A program made the translations under genes and the position numbers. Of a stretch of 64,000 nt of DNA, positions 27,413 to 37,177 are shown piece by piece (position 1 is the first letter of the stretch; each line of letters starts with the position of its first letter). This DNA comes from Ralstonia soli (GTDB lineage: Bacteria; Pseudomonadota; Gammaproteobacteria; Burkholderiales; Burkholderiaceae), in NCBI RefSeq assembly GCF_023955655.1, contig NZ_JAMXHT010000006.1, positions 310,001 to 374,000 on the forward strand, given 5' to 3'. A model generated the notes under the pieces. The model did no database searches, had not been told where the DNA came from, and saw only the letters and a program-made list of their open reading frames with translations.

Positions 27413-28482
27413 CGCGCTGCCGTTGCCACGGCCTTCGTGCCACTTGCCACGCGCTGCACAAAGCGCGAATCGATGGTGGCGCCGTAATCCGGCAGCACGG
27501 CCTGGATCGTGCCCTGCGTCTTCAGGAACTGCGCCGTGGCCAGCAGCGATTGCGCCGCCCCCGACTGCGCGCCGCCGCCCAGCCAGCGCTTGGAAGCCTG
27601 CTCCGCTGCATCCGGAAAGGCATATAGCGCGAGGCTTGCCGGCACATCGGCGGCCGTCGCGCCCGAGGTCTTGGCCACGGCCGCCACCTGCGGCGACGTC
27701 ACCGTCCATGCGGCCTTGTTGTCGCGATACGCCGCATCGGCCTTGGCCAGTACCTCAACAAACTTGGCAATGAAGTCCGCATGGTCACGCGCAAACTTGC
27801 GGTCGGCCACAAAGCCATCAAACGTCGACTTGCCGGTGGCGGCGGCGATCTTGCCGGAGGTGGTCAGCACCGTGCCGTTCTTCTTCACCTTGGCGAGCAC
27901 CGGGTCCCAGATGAAGGCGGCATCGACGTCGCCCCGGTCCCATGCGGCCGACAACTCCTGTGGCCGCAGGTTGACGACCTTCACATCGCGCGGGTCCAGC
28001 CCCGCCTGCTGCAGCGCCACCAGCGCATGGAAGTGCGAAGTCGACACATACGGCACGCCCAGCGTCTTGCCCTTCAGGTCGGCCACGCGCGCCACGCCGC
28101 TGCCGTTGCGGGCGACCAGCGCCTCGGCATCATTGATGTTGTCGAGAATCCAGAACAGCGACAGATCCACCCCCTGCGACACACCGGCCGCAATCGGGCT
28201 CGACCCCGCCTCGCCAATCTGCACCGAGCCCGACGCGATGGCGCGCACCACATCGGCGCCGCTGGCGAGCTGGCGGTAGGTCACCTTGTAGCCGGTGGCG
28301 CGCTCGACCTCGCCGGTGGCCTGGGCGTAGCGCCACGGCAGCACCATGTCCTGATAGGCGATGACGACCTCGCGTTCGGCCGCGCGCGCGGGGGCGGCAC
28401 CAAACAAGGCAAACGAAACGGCCGCGGAGGTTAAGAACAACCGCGCCGCAGCCAGCAAACGGGGGATGGAGAAACCAGCCAT
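27409..28482 (-). CDS. tauA: periplasmic substrate-binding protein, TauA type
   Basis: A 357-residue exported binding protein. [20 protein letters not shown] and the following AlaPhe-rich stretch form a signal peptide, with cleavage likely after ARA. The mature part matches taurine-binding proteins: [36 protein letters not shown] and [21 protein letters not shown]. The ATG at 28482 has CGGAG 6 bp upstream and gives the signal peptide. Taurine is the best guess for the ligand, other sulfonates are possible. A stem-loop covering the ribosome site is visible upstream. Confidence 0.86.
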   Translation of the reverse strand: MAGFSIPRLLAAARLFLTSAAVSFALFGAAPARAAEREVVIAYQDMVLPWRYAQATGEVERATGYKVTYRQLASGADVVRAIASGSVQIGEAGSSPIAAGVSQGVDLSLFWILDNINDAEALVARNGSGVARVADLKGKTLGVPYVSTSHFHALVALQQAGLDPRDVKVVNLRPQELSAAWDRGDVDAAFIWDPVLAKVKKNGTVLTTSGKIAAATGKSTFDGFVADRKFARDHADFIAKFVEVLAKADAAYRDNKAAWTVTSPQVAAVAKTSGATAADVPASLALYAFPDAAEQASKRWLGGGAQSGAAQSLLATAQFLKTQGTIQAVLPDYGATIDSRFVQRVASGTKAVATAAR

Positions 28483-28486
28483 GAAA

Positions 28487-28525
28487 GACTCCGACAGAAG
28501 AGAAACGCGCACATGCGCCGGAGTC
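28487..28525 (-). promoter_or_regulatory. stem-loop covering the ribosome site of the TauA-type gene
   Basis: On the minus strand GACTCCG (28525-28519) pairs perfectly with CGGAGTC (28493-28487); the latter contains the Shine-Dalgarno GGAG. A second small stem GCGCA/TGCGC lies in the loop. Such a structure could limit translation until unfolded, but seven base pairs may be chance. Confidence 0.3.
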
Positions 28526-28595
28526 GATTGTGGGAGACGGCAGACCGCGCTGTCGTCGAAGAAAATCGGCTGAGCTTATGCAACCGACCTGTACA

Positions 28596-29654
28596 TCAAT
28601 ATTGGCTGAGCGTGCTGGAGAGCAGCTTGGCGGTGATGTCCACGATCGGGATCACGCGCTCATACGCCATGCGCATCGGCCCGATCACGCCGAGCGTGCC
28701 GACGATCTTGCCGTCCACCTCGTACGGCGCGGTGATGACGGCCATGTCTTCGTGCGGCACGAGGCTGCTTTCGCCGCCGATGAAGATCTGCACGCCCTCG
28801 GCGCGGCTCGATACATCGAGCAGTTGCAGCAGGCCCGTCTTCTGCTCGAACACGGCAAACAGGCGGCGCAGCTTGTCCATGGACGACGACAGGTCTTCCA
28901 CCTCCAGCAGCTTGCGCTCGCCGGAGATGACGACCGGTTCCTCATCCGACACGGCGCTGCTGCCGGCTTCCACGGCCGCCTGCATCAGCGCGGTCATGTC
29001 GGCCTGTAACGCCGACAGCTCGCCGCGTAGGCGCTCGCGCACGGCATCGAACGTCTGGCCGCCGTAATGCGCGTTGATGTAGTTGGCCGCCTCCACGAGC
29101 TGCGACGGGGTGTACGGCGTATCGGTGTGGATGATGCGGTTCTGCACGTCGCCCTCGGGCGTGACGACGATCAGCAGGATGCGCGACTCCGACAGCCGCA
29201 GGAATTCGATCTGCCGGAACGCATGCGTGCGGCGCGGCGTCATCACGATGCCGGCAAACTGCGAGAGGTTGGACAGCGTCTGCGCCGCCGCCGCAATCAC
29301 CCGCTGCGACGATTCCGACCCGTGCGATGCCAGTTGCGTACGCACCTGTTCCGCAATCGCGCCCACCATCTGCTGCGCCATGCGGTCGTGTGTGCTGAGC
29401 ACATCCAGCGGGCTGGCGGTCAACATGGTGTCGACGAAGAGACGGTACCCGCGCGGCGTCGGCACCCGCCCGGCCGAGGTGTGCGGGCTGGCGATGAAGC
29501 CCATCTCCTCCAGGTCGGACATCACATTGCGGATGGTGGCCGGCGACAGATCGAGCCCGGAATACTTCGAAAGGGTGCGCGAGCCCACGGGCTGGCCCTC
29601 GGCGATGTACCGTTCGATCAGGGTTTTGAGGAGGATGGTGGCGCGCTTGTCCAT
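28596..29654 (-). CDS. hrcA: heat-inducible transcription repressor HrcA
   Basis: HrcA represses chaperone operons through the CIRCE operator and is kept active by GroEL. The 352-residue protein has the N-terminal winged helix ([58 protein letters not shown]) and the GAF-like C-terminal region ending [18 protein letters not shown]. No CIRCE sequence was found near dnaK, grpE or hrcA here, so its targets (probably groESL) are elsewhere. It is divergent from nadK. Confidence 0.95.
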   Translation of the reverse strand: MDKRATILLKTLIERYIAEGQPVGSRTLSKYSGLDLSPATIRNVMSDLEEMGFIASPHTSAGRVPTPRGYRLFVDTMLTASPLDVLSTHDRMAQQMVGAIAEQVRTQLASHGSESSQRVIAAAAQTLSNLSQFAGIVMTPRRTHAFRQIEFLRLSESRILLIVVTPEGDVQNRIIHTDTPYTPSQLVEAANYINAHYGGQTFDAVRERLRGELSALQADMTALMQAAVEAGSSAVSDEEPVVISGERKLLEVEDLSSSMDKLRRLFAVFEQKTGLLQLLDVSSRAEGVQIFIGGESSLVPHEDMAVITAPYEVDGKIVGTLGVIGPMRMAYERVIPIVDITAKLLSSTLSQY

Positions 29655-29749
29655 GATTTCCCAATTTTACGCAAAATCGACTGCAACCAGCGGGTGACGT
29701 TGGCGTTTCTCGCCAAACATCGTCAAACGTAGCGAGGGTCATATCGATA

Positions 29750-29758
29750 TGGTGTAAT
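29750..29758 (+). promoter_or_regulatory. extended -10 promoter giving a probable leaderless nadK mRNA
   Basis: TGGTGTAAT is an extended -10 (TGn plus TGTAAT). It ends 6 nt before the nadK ATG at 29765, so transcription would start at or beside the A of the ATG. No Shine-Dalgarno is present upstream of the start codon. A weak -35 (TAGCGA) lies at the right distance. Confidence 0.45.
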
Positions 29759-29764
29759 GCGCGC

Positions 29765-30703
29765 ATGTCGATTCCCCCGTCTGCCGTGGCCCCGCAAGCT
29801 CCCGCCGCCTCGCCCGCTTCGCCTTTCAAGACCGTCGCGCTGGTCGGCCGGTATTCGGCCGCCAACATTGCCGGCCCGCTCATGGAGCTCGCGTCGTGCA
29901 TTGCCGCGCGCGGCCACGACATCGTGTTCGAGCGCGAAACGGCGCTCAATATCGGTGTCCAGGATTACCCTGCCCTGCCGCCCGACGAGATGGCGCGCCA
30001 CGCCGACGTGGCCGTGGTGCTCGGCGGCGACGGCACGCTGCTCGGCATCGGGCGCCACCTGGCCGGCGCCAGCGTGCCCGTGATCGGCGTGAACCACGGG
30101 CGGCTCGGCTTCATGACCGACATCCCGTTCGACGATGTGCACACGGTGCTGCCCGACATGCTGTCCGGCCGCTACGAGGCCGAAACGCGCACGCTGCTGC
30201 AGGCCCAGGTCGTGCGCGACGACGAGGTCATCTTCTCGGCGCTGGCCTTCAACGACGTGGTGGTCAATCGCTCGGGCACCTCGGGCATGGTGGAACTGGC
30301 CGTGTCGGTCGACGGCTTCTTCATGTACAACCAGCGCTCGGACGGCCTGATCGTCTCCACGCCCACGGGGTCGACGGCTTATGCGCTGTCCGCTGGCGGT
30401 CCGATCCTGCATCCGGCGTTGTCGGGCCTGGTGCTGGTGCCCATCGCGCCGCATTCGCTGTCGAACCGGCCGATCGTCATTCCGCAGGATGCGGAGGTGG
30501 TCATCCAGGTCACCAGCGGGCGCGACGCCAGCGTCAATTTCGACATGCAGTCGCTCACGTCCTTGCTGCCGGGCGACCGCATCGTGGTGCGCCGCTCCGA
30601 GCGCACCGTGCAACTGCTGCACCCAATCGGCTACAACTACTACGCCACGCTGCGCAAGAAGCTGCACTGGCACGAGTATCCGACCGAAGACAACCGGCTG
30701 TAA
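29765..30703 (+). CDS. nadK: NAD kinase
   Basis: NadK phosphorylates NAD to NADP. The 312-residue protein contains the GGDG motif at 87-90 ([14 protein letters not shown]), [29 protein letters not shown] and [21 protein letters not shown] Pro/Ala-rich stretch of about 20 residues precedes the core. The gene stands head to head with hrcA and 22 bp before recN, an order conserved in beta- and gamma-proteobacteria. The start lacks a ribosome site and lies immediately after a -10 box. Confidence 0.97.
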   Translation: MSIPPSAVAPQAPAASPASPFKTVALVGRYSAANIAGPLMELASCIAARGHDIVFERETALNIGVQDYPALPPDEMARHADVAVVLGGDGTLLGIGRHLAGASVPVIGVNHGRLGFMTDIPFDDVHTVLPDMLSGRYEAETRTLLQAQVVRDDEVIFSALAFNDVVVNRSGTSGMVELAVSVDGFFMYNQRSDGLIVSTPTGSTAYALSAGGPILHPALSGLVLVPIAPHSLSNRPIVIPQDAEVVIQVTSGRDASVNFDMQSLTSLLPGDRIVVRRSERTVQLLHPIGYNYYATLRKKLHWHEYPTEDNRL

Positions 30704-30725
30704 CCCAAACTCCGTCCCACGCACC

Positions 30726-32432
30726 ATGCTGCGCAGCCTCACCATCCGCGATTTCGTCATCGTTCACGCGCTCGACCTCGATCTGGCCGACGGCTTTACC
30801 GTATTTACGGGCGAAACAGGCGCCGGCAAGTCCATCCTGATCGACGCACTCGCACTCACGCTGGGCGAGCGCGCCGATGCAGCCGTCGTGCGTGAAGGCG
30901 CGCCGCGCGCTGACATCACCGCCGAGTTCGATGTACAACCGCACGTGGCCGCCTGGCTCGAAGCGCATGAACTGCACGACGACGAAGGCGTGATCCTGCT
31001 GCGCCGTACGGTCGATGCCGCCGGCCGCAGCAAGGCCTTCATCAACGGGGCGGCCGTCACGCTGGCACAACTGCGCGAGGTGGGCGAGCAACTGGTCGAC
31101 ATTCACGGCCAGCACGCGCATCAGCTGCTGCTCAAGACCGACGCACAGCGCAGCCTGCTCGACGCCCACGCCGGCCTGGAAGGCGCCGTGCGCGAGGTCG
31201 GAGAGTACTATCGCGCGTGGCAAGCCGTGGTGCGCGCACGCGTTGCCGCCGAACAGCAATCGCGCGAAGCCCAGCTCGAACGCGAGCGCATCGAATGGCA
31301 GGTGAACGAGCTGCTGAAGCTCGCCCCGCAACCCGGTGAATGGGAAGAGATACAGACCGAGCACCACCGGCTGTCGCACGCCGCCAGCCTGATCGAAGGC
31401 ACGCGCGCCGCGCTTGATGGCCTGTCCGAATCGGAAGGCGCGGTCCTCACACAACTGGGCGCCACGTTGCACACGCTGCGCGAGCTCGCCGAGATCGACC
31501 CCGCCCTGGCGGACGTGCTGGCCGCGCTGGAACCGGCGGAAGTGCAGATCCAGGAAGCCGTGCACACGCTAGCCCGCTATGCCGACCGCGCAGAGCTGGA
31601 CCCGGACCGCCTGGCTGAAGTCGACGCGCGCATGCAGGCGCTGCACACCATGGCGCGCAAATACCGCGTTGCGCCTGAAACGCTGCCCGCCGAGCTGGCC
31701 GAACGCCAGGCGCAACTGGCGGCGCTGCAAGCCGCGTCCGACCTCGACGCGCTGCAAGCCCACGAAGCGCAAACCCACGCCGCGTACATGGTGGTCGCGC
31801 AGGCACTGTCGCGCGCGCGCGCCAAGGCCGCACGTGAGCTGGCCGAAGCCGTGACCGGTGCCATGCAGGGCCTGTCGATGGCTGGCGGGCGCTTTGACAT
31901 CGCCTTGCACACGCTGGAGCACGGCGGCGCGGCGGGGCTGGAGCAAATCGAATTTCTCGTCGCGGGGCATGCGGGCGTCTCGCCGCGTCCGTTGGCGAAG
32001 GTCGCGTCGGGCGGCGAACTGGCGCGGATCAGCCTGGCCATCTCCGTGATCGCCAGCGAGGCCAGCCCGACCCCCACGCTGATCTTCGACGAAGTCGATT
32101 CCGGCATCGGCGGCGCGGTGGCAGAAGTCGTCGGCCGGCGCCTGCGCGAGCTGGGCGCGCGCCGCCAAGTGCTGTGCGTGACCCACCTGCCGCAGGTGGC
32201 CGCGCTGGCCAATCACCACATCCAGGTCGCCAAGCAGACGGTGGCCGGCAGCACGCGTTCCGACCTGGTGGTGCTGGACGCCACCGGCCGCGTCGACGAA
32301 ATCGCCCGCATGCTAGGCGGCGCATCGCTAACCGACACCACGCGCCGCCACGCGGACGAGATGCTCGCCGCGGGCCGCGCGCAACCGGCGCCGGAATCGT
32401 CCGCGCGGAAATCCCGTCGCATCGCGCAGTGA
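30726..32432 (+). CDS. recN: DNA repair protein RecN
   Basis: RecN is an SMC-like ATPase that acts in double-strand break repair. The 568-residue protein has the N-terminal half of the ATPase head with Walker A GETGAGKSI (residues 29-37), a long coiled-coil midsection (about 150-380, Glu/Ala/Gln-rich), and the C-terminal head with ASGGELARISLAI (signature) and TLIFDEVDSGIGG (Walker B). HLPQVAALANHHIQVAK near the end is characteristic. The start at 30726 (MLRSLTIRDFVIVHAL) is standard; the frame is open further upstream inside nadK. It follows nadK by 22 bp. Confidence 0.97.
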   Translation: MLRSLTIRDFVIVHALDLDLADGFTVFTGETGAGKSILIDALALTLGERADAAVVREGAPRADITAEFDVQPHVAAWLEAHELHDDEGVILLRRTVDAAGRSKAFINGAAVTLAQLREVGEQLVDIHGQHAHQLLLKTDAQRSLLDAHAGLEGAVREVGEYYRAWQAVVRARVAAEQQSREAQLERERIEWQVNELLKLAPQPGEWEEIQTEHHRLSHAASLIEGTRAALDGLSESEGAVLTQLGATLHTLRELAEIDPALADVLAALEPAEVQIQEAVHTLARYADRAELDPDRLAEVDARMQALHTMARKYRVAPETLPAELAERQAQLAALQAASDLDALQAHEAQTHAAYMVVAQALSRARAKAARELAEAVTGAMQGLSMAGGRFDIALHTLEHGGAAGLEQIEFLVAGHAGVSPRPLAKVASGGELARISLAISVIASEASPTPTLIFDEVDSGIGGAVAEVVGRRLRELGARRQVLCVTHLPQVAALANHHIQVAKQTVAGSTRSDLVVLDATGRVDEIARMLGGASLTDTTRRHADEMLAAGRAQPAPESSARKSRRIAQ

Positions 32433-32522
32433 TCGCCTATACCGGAACCATTGCCGCTGTCGCAAGCACGCAGGTTCCGGCGCGCCCTGCCCACACCTTT
32501 CCACGCATCCAAGGAGAACACC

Positions 32523-32978
32523 ATGGCCCGCATGCCGCAACAGGCTGCCCGTCGTCGATCGCTGCTGTCGTCCGCCAGGCCCGCGCTGGCGGCGGCCGTC
32601 GGCCTGTGCCTGCTGGCGGCATGCAAGTCGGTGCCGGCCATTGATCCCGGCAAGCCGCCTGCCATGGACCCCGCTTCGGCCAACACCCAGCCGCCCGCGT
32701 CCGTGTCGGCCGCGCACAACCTGGGCGACATCATCGTCGGCCTGAGCACGCCGACCACGTCATCCGCCACCGTGCAGGGTGTGCTGGATGCCGCAGGCGC
32801 GCGTGCAACGCCCCGCCTGGCCTTTGCGGTCGTCCGGCCCATGTCGGGCGGGTTCTGGGTTGTGCGCGCAAGCTCGGGCGACGCGTCGGCCACGCTGGAT
32901 GGCGCGGTGGCGGCATTGCGTTCCACACAGGGCATCGCTTCGGCCGACCCGGATCGGGTGATGAAGATCCAGCACTGA
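32523..32978 (+). CDS. lipoprotein with a subtilase-propeptide-like C-terminal domain
   Basis: A 151-residue exported lipoprotein. The N-terminus has a twin-Arg-like basic start and a hydrophobic stretch ending in the lipobox LLAAC, with Cys34 as the lipid-bearing residue. A Pro-rich linker runs to about residue 65. The C-terminal part (about 66-151) resembles the propeptide of the S8 protease at 35098: RPMSGGFWVV here against RPMSGGAHVV there, and SADPDRVMKI against YVSPDKIMRP. It may therefore be a separate inhibitor or folding helper of the S8 proteases. Strong AAGGAGA lies before the ATG. No family name was recognised for the whole protein. Confidence 0.72.
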   Translation: MARMPQQAARRRSLLSSARPALAAAVGLCLLAACKSVPAIDPGKPPAMDPASANTQPPASVSAAHNLGDIIVGLSTPTTSSATVQGVLDAAGARATPRLAFAVVRPMSGGFWVVRASSGDASATLDGAVAALRSTQGIASADPDRVMKIQH

Positions 32979-33234
32979 TTCCCGCGCAGTACCGCTCCCC
33001 AGGCTGACAGCCGGGCGCCACGCGGTGCCTGGTTGCGACCGGTCGTGCCACGGGCGCTTGGGCCCGATGCGCGGGCCGGCGCCCCCTCCCTCCGTAAACA
33101 CGTTCAAAACGTCCCCGCCCGGCCACCACAGGCGGGCAAGTGGCGTGCTACCTTTTGTTTTATGTGACGAACTGTCAACGATCACATCCTGACGACGTTT
33201 TTCACCACAACAAGATGCCACGGAGCACGCGCTG

Positions 33235-34869
33235 ATGACCCCTTCCTCTTTCCGGCTGAAGTCCTGGCTCCGTGCGGGCGCCAGCGTTGCCTGCCTGGCC
33301 TGGGCGATGGGCACGCCACCGGCCACAGCGGCCACGTCGCAGCCGCAATACACCGGCGACCTCATCATCAAATGGCGCGACGACACCAGCGGCACGCGCA
33401 AGCCGCTCTCGGCCAGCGAGGCGAGCAACCGGCTGCTGTCTGTAGCGCAGGCGGCTGGGAGCACGCTGCAGGTCAAGCGCACGCTGGCCACGAGCGCCCA
33501 GCTCATGGGAACGGGCCTGACAGACGCCGCCAGCATCCAGGCCGCTGCCGATAAGATCGCGCAGGATGCGCGCGTGGCCTATGTGGTGCCCGATCGCATC
33601 CTCCAGCCGTCCGCGGTTCCGAACGACCCACGTTTTGGTGCGCAGACCAGCCTCGCCGCGCCGGCAGCGGTGCCCGGCGGCATCAACGTGGCCTCCGCAT
33701 GGGACGTGACGCTGGGCTCGCCGAGCATCGTGGTGGCGGTGGTCGATACGGGATACACCGATCACCCGGATCTCTCCAGCAAGATCCTGCCCGGCTACAA
33801 CTTCATCTCCGACCCGGTTCGCGCTGGCAATACCAGCGGCCGCGGGCCTGATGCGCATGACATGGGCGATGGCGTGACCTCGGCCAGCCAATATCCGAGC
33901 CTTTCGTGCCCGACCTCCGGCGTCACCTACCCGCAATACAGCAGCTGGCACGGCACGGAGGTGGCGAGCGTACTGGCCGCAGCCACCAACAATGGCGTCG
34001 GCATTGCCGGGGTGGGCTGGAATACGCCGATCGTGCCGGTGCGTGTGTCCGGCCGATGCGGCGCGCTGCTGTCTGACACCGTCGACGGCATGCTGTGGGC
34101 AGGGGGAATTGCGGTTCCAGGTGCGCCGGCCAACGCCAATCCGGCACGCGTGGTCAACGTGAGTTTGGGCAGCACGGGACAATGCTCGGCCGCCGAACAG
34201 GACGCGGTGAACCAATTGGCGGCGCGCGGTGCGATCGTGGTGGCGGCCTCGGGCAACGAAGCCGCCCAAAATGCCGACGCACCCGGCAATTGCGCCGGCG
34301 CCATTGCAGTCACCGCCCACGTGGACACCGGCGAAAACGCCAGCTATGCCAACGTCGGCCCGCAGGTGGCCATCAGCGCGCCAGGTGGCGGGTGCCCCAA
34401 CTCGCAGCCTTCGTGCCTCACACCATCGACGATCAACGCTGACTCCAACGATGGCCAATACTCCCCGGGCAACCCGATCGTCAGGCCTGCCTCCCTCACG
34501 GATGTGGTCGCCGGCACCAGCTTCTCGACGCCGGAAGTCGCAGGCACCATCGCCCTGATGCTGAGCGTGCAGCCGCAGTTGTCGAATGCGCAGGTGCTGG
34601 CCGGCCTGCAACAGACTGCGCGCCCGCACCCGGCTGGTACGTACTGCACCACCCATCCCGGCGTGTGCGGTGCCGGCCTGCTGGACGCGGCAGGCGCGGT
34701 GCACTACGCCCAGCAAGCAACGCCCGCAGGGATCGGCAATGGCTCCTCAGGTTCGGGCGGTTCCGGCAGCGGTGGCGGAGGCGGCGGCGGCGTAATCCCC
34801 CTGGCCAGCGCCGCACTGCTGCTCGCGCTTGGCCTCGCATGCTCGCGCCGGCGTCCATTGCACCGCTAA
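33235..34869 (+). CDS. secreted S8 family serine protease with GlyGly-CTERM tail (1)
   Basis: A 544-residue exported subtilase. A signal peptide occupies about 1-33, a propeptide about 38-128 (ends VAYVVPDRILQP), and the catalytic domain follows with Asp171 (VVAVVDTGYTDHPDL), His239 (SSWHGTEVASVLAA), oxyanion Asn341 (AASGNEA) and Ser429 (GTSFSTPEVAG). The tail is a GlyGly-CTERM signal: a Gly/Ser run, a hydrophobic helix (VIPLASAALLLALGLA) and the basic end CSRRRPLHR. Rhombosortase is expected to cleave it. The 256 bp upstream show no confident promoter. A rho-independent terminator follows. Confidence 0.92.
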   Translation: MTPSSFRLKSWLRAGASVACLAWAMGTPPATAATSQPQYTGDLIIKWRDDTSGTRKPLSASEASNRLLSVAQAAGSTLQVKRTLATSAQLMGTGLTDAASIQAAADKIAQDARVAYVVPDRILQPSAVPNDPRFGAQTSLAAPAAVPGGINVASAWDVTLGSPSIVVAVVDTGYTDHPDLSSKILPGYNFISDPVRAGNTSGRGPDAHDMGDGVTSASQYPSLSCPTSGVTYPQYSSWHGTEVASVLAAATNNGVGIAGVGWNTPIVPVRVSGRCGALLSDTVDGMLWAGGIAVPGAPANANPARVVNVSLGSTGQCSAAEQDAVNQLAARGAIVVAASGNEAAQNADAPGNCAGAIAVTAHVDTGENASYANVGPQVAISAPGGGCPNSQPSCLTPSTINADSNDGQYSPGNPIVRPASLTDVVAGTSFSTPEVAGTIALMLSVQPQLSNAQVLAGLQQTARPHPAGTYCTTHPGVCGAGLLDAAGAVHYAQQATPAGIGNGSSGSGGSGSGGGGGGGVIPLASAALLLALGLACSRRRPLHR

Positions 34870-34895
34870 GCCCAATCCGGCCCACTGCCTCTCCA

Positions 34896-34926
34896 AAACC
34901 GCCTCACTCAAGAGGCGGTTTCCTTT
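34896..34926 (+). terminator. rho-independent terminator after the first S8 protease gene
   Basis: AAACCGCCTC and GAGGCGGTTT form a perfect 10-bp stem around the loop ACTCAA, followed by CCTTTTG. It lies 26 bp after the stop codon. It separates the two protease genes, so the second has its own promoter. Confidence 0.88.
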
Positions 34927-35097
34927 TGCGGCCTCATTTCCTTGCGCTCTTTTTCGCGCTACGACGCGGCCCCATGCTTGCCACGGCTTTCGATATCAGG
35001 GTTTATACCTAATCCGACCTAGACCCGGCTGACTCAATCCTTTTGGACAATACAGTCGCAAACTTTGCGATTTATTACAAAAAATAGGACTGCTCTG

Positions 35098-37110
35098 ATG
35101 AAGCCGATGGTGACTCCGGGAGTTGCTCAGGCGCTGGTGGCGCTGGGGCTGATGTCGTATCACGCCGTGCCGGTGCTGGCGGCGGACAAATCCACGACGT
35201 TCAATACGCAGCTGCAATGGGTGACGCAACTCGTCATCAAGGAAAAAGCCGACGCCGCTGGCGCGCTGAAGACGCAATCGGTTGCATCGAATGGCACGGC
35301 AACGCGCGAGGACGTGGCAACGGTGCAACGCTGGTCGGCGGCGGCGCAATTGCCGATGACGTACAAGCGCCCGATGTCGGGTGGTGCGCATGTGGTGACA
35401 CTGCCGACAGCCATGACGCTGGAAGACGCACAAACCGTTGCTCACCGCATGGAGGCCAGCGGCGCGTTCGACTATGTCTCGCCGGACAAGATCATGCGGC
35501 CAATGGCCATGGCCACCGATCCGCTGTTCAACCAGCAGTGGAACCTGATGCCCCCCAGCGCCAGCACGATCGGCGGCGCCAACGTGACGGCCGCGTGGGA
35601 CGGCGCAACAGCGCTGGGCACGGGCGTCAACGTTGGCCTTGTCGATACGGGCGTCCGCGCCGACCATGCGGATTTCGGCGGCCCCTCGCGCTTCAACACC
35701 GGCTACAACTTCGTGAGCGACAGCGCCATGGTCGGCGCGAAGGACTCGCAAACCGGCCAGACCATCCCCACCGGCTTCGTCAACAACGGCGCCGCCAACA
35801 CCACGGGCAACAACGACCCGTCGGACCCGGGCGATGGGCTGAACGACACCTACGGCGCCCAGTTCCCGATCCTGTGCGGCGGCCGCAGCGACAGCAGCTG
35901 GCACGGCACCTTCGTGGCAGGCCAGATCGCCGCGCAGCAGAACAACGGCATCGGCATTGCGGGCATCGCGCCAAACGTGCGAATTCAGATGGCCCGTGCG
36001 CTGGGTCGTTGCGGGGGTACCACTTCCGACATCGTGGAAGCGCTGAACTGGCTGGCGGGCACCGTCTCGCCAAGAGCGGGCACGAACCTCACGCCCGCCA
36101 AGGTCATCAACCTCAGCTTAGGAGGCGCCGGACCCTGCACGACAGCAGAGCAAGACGCGGTCAATAACGCGCGTAGCAAAGGCATCACCATCGTCGCAGC
36201 CACGGGCAATGAAGCCGGCCCCGTCGACTCGCCGGCCAATTGCACGGGTGTCATCGCCGTGACGGCGCACACGCTGGAAGGCGACAACGCGTCCTACGCC
36301 AACGTCGGCGCGCAAACTACCATCAGCGCACCGGGCGGCGGTGGGGGCACGGTGATCTCCGGCTCGGGCAGCGCCATCGCGTCGCTGTCCAATGCCGGCC
36401 AATACGCGCCGGTTGCTTCGCCCAGCGGGGATGCCTACGCCCGCGACATCGGCACATCGATGGCAACGCCGCATGTGGCGGCCACGGCGGCGCTCATGCT
36501 GTCGGTCCAGCCGGCGCTCACGCCAGACAACATCGCGACGATCCTCAAGCAGTCGGCCCGGCCTTTTGTAGCGGGCACGTACTGCACGACGCATCCGGGT
36601 GTCTGCGGGGCTGGCATGCTCGATGCCGGCGCAGCCATCACCCAGGCGCAGGGCTCGCCGACGATCCACGTGGCGGCATCGGCGTCCAGCGCCGCTGCCG
36701 GCGCAGCCATCACGCTGACGGCCGTGGGCGGCGCAGGCTACGGCAACACGGCCAGCAACCCGGTCTGGGCGCAAACCGCCGGAAGCCGCGTCACCCTGAC
36801 GACGTCCGGGCCCGACGCCAACGGCGTGACCACCGCCACCTTCACGCCCACGGTTGCCGGCGTCTACACCTTCAGCGTGACCTTGACGAACAGCGCCCAG
36901 GCCACCGCCACGGACAACGCCAGCGTGACCGTGACGGGAACCGCAAGCTCCGGCACCGGTACAGGGGCGGGTTCGAGCACCCCCACCAGCTCGACCAGCA
37001 GTGGCGGTGGCGGCGGCGGCGCCCTGCCGCAATGGCTCGCCGGCCTGCTGCTCGCCGGTGGCGCGTTCGGCTTCGGCCGTCGCAAGGCGGTAATGGGTCA
37101 ACAGCCGTAA
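35098..37110 (+). CDS. secreted S8 family serine protease with GlyGly-CTERM tail (2)
   Basis: A 670-residue paralogue of the preceding protease. Signal peptide about 1-28 (cleavage after VLA), propeptide about 38-140 with RPMSGGAHVV and YVSPDKIMRP. Catalytic residues are Asp183 (LVDTGVRADH), His269 (SSWHGTFVAG) and Ser454 (GTSMATPHVA). An extra Ig-like domain (about 550-630, AAITLTAVGGAGYG and VAGVYTFSVTL) precedes the Ser/Thr/Gly linker. The GlyGly-CTERM tail is GGGGGGALPQWLAGLLLAGG plus a basic end. ATG at 35098 is chosen; a TTG at 35065 would add 11 residues with a more basic signal-peptide start. The 228-bp gap upstream is AT-richer and probably holds the promoter. Confidence 0.91.
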   Translation: MKPMVTPGVAQALVALGLMSYHAVPVLAADKSTTFNTQLQWVTQLVIKEKADAAGALKTQSVASNGTATREDVATVQRWSAAAQLPMTYKRPMSGGAHVVTLPTAMTLEDAQTVAHRMEASGAFDYVSPDKIMRPMAMATDPLFNQQWNLMPPSASTIGGANVTAAWDGATALGTGVNVGLVDTGVRADHADFGGPSRFNTGYNFVSDSAMVGAKDSQTGQTIPTGFVNNGAANTTGNNDPSDPGDGLNDTYGAQFPILCGGRSDSSWHGTFVAGQIAAQQNNGIGIAGIAPNVRIQMARALGRCGGTTSDIVEALNWLAGTVSPRAGTNLTPAKVINLSLGGAGPCTTAEQDAVNNARSKGITIVAATGNEAGPVDSPANCTGVIAVTAHTLEGDNASYANVGAQTTISAPGGGGGTVISGSGSAIASLSNAGQYAPVASPSGDAYARDIGTSMATPHVAATAALMLSVQPALTPDNIATILKQSARPFVAGTYCTTHPGVCGAGMLDAGAAITQAQGSPTIHVAASASSAAAGAAITLTAVGGAGYGNTASNPVWAQTAGSRVTLTTSGPDANGVTTATFTPTVAGVYTFSVTLTNSAQATATDNASVTVTGTASSGTGTGAGSSTPTSSTSSGGGGGGALPQWLAGLLLAGGAFGFGRRKAVMGQQP

Positions 37111-37117
37111 ACGAAAA

Positions 37118-37152
37118 GGCGGACACGGTGGCATTTCGCCGGCGTGTCCGCC
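37118..37152. terminator. bidirectional hairpin between the second protease gene and rrtA
   Basis: GGCGGACACG (37118-37127) pairs perfectly with CGTGTCCGCC (37143-37152) across a 15-nt loop. It fills the 67-bp gap between two convergent genes. On the minus strand the stem is followed by TTTTCGTTTA, a fair U-run, so it should terminate rrtA transcription best. Confidence 0.65.
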
Positions 37153-37177
37153 ATCGACCGCGTCGGCGTTCTGCCGA

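Noticed and set aside
25740-28482. Taurine dioxygenase accompanying the TauABC-type genes
   Set aside because: No dioxygenase reading frame exists between the transporter and its neighbours on either strand.
28596-29760. CIRCE operator upstream of hrcA
   Set aside because: Only a short TTGGCG/CGCCAA hairpin (29700-29716) is visible; it does not match CIRCE.
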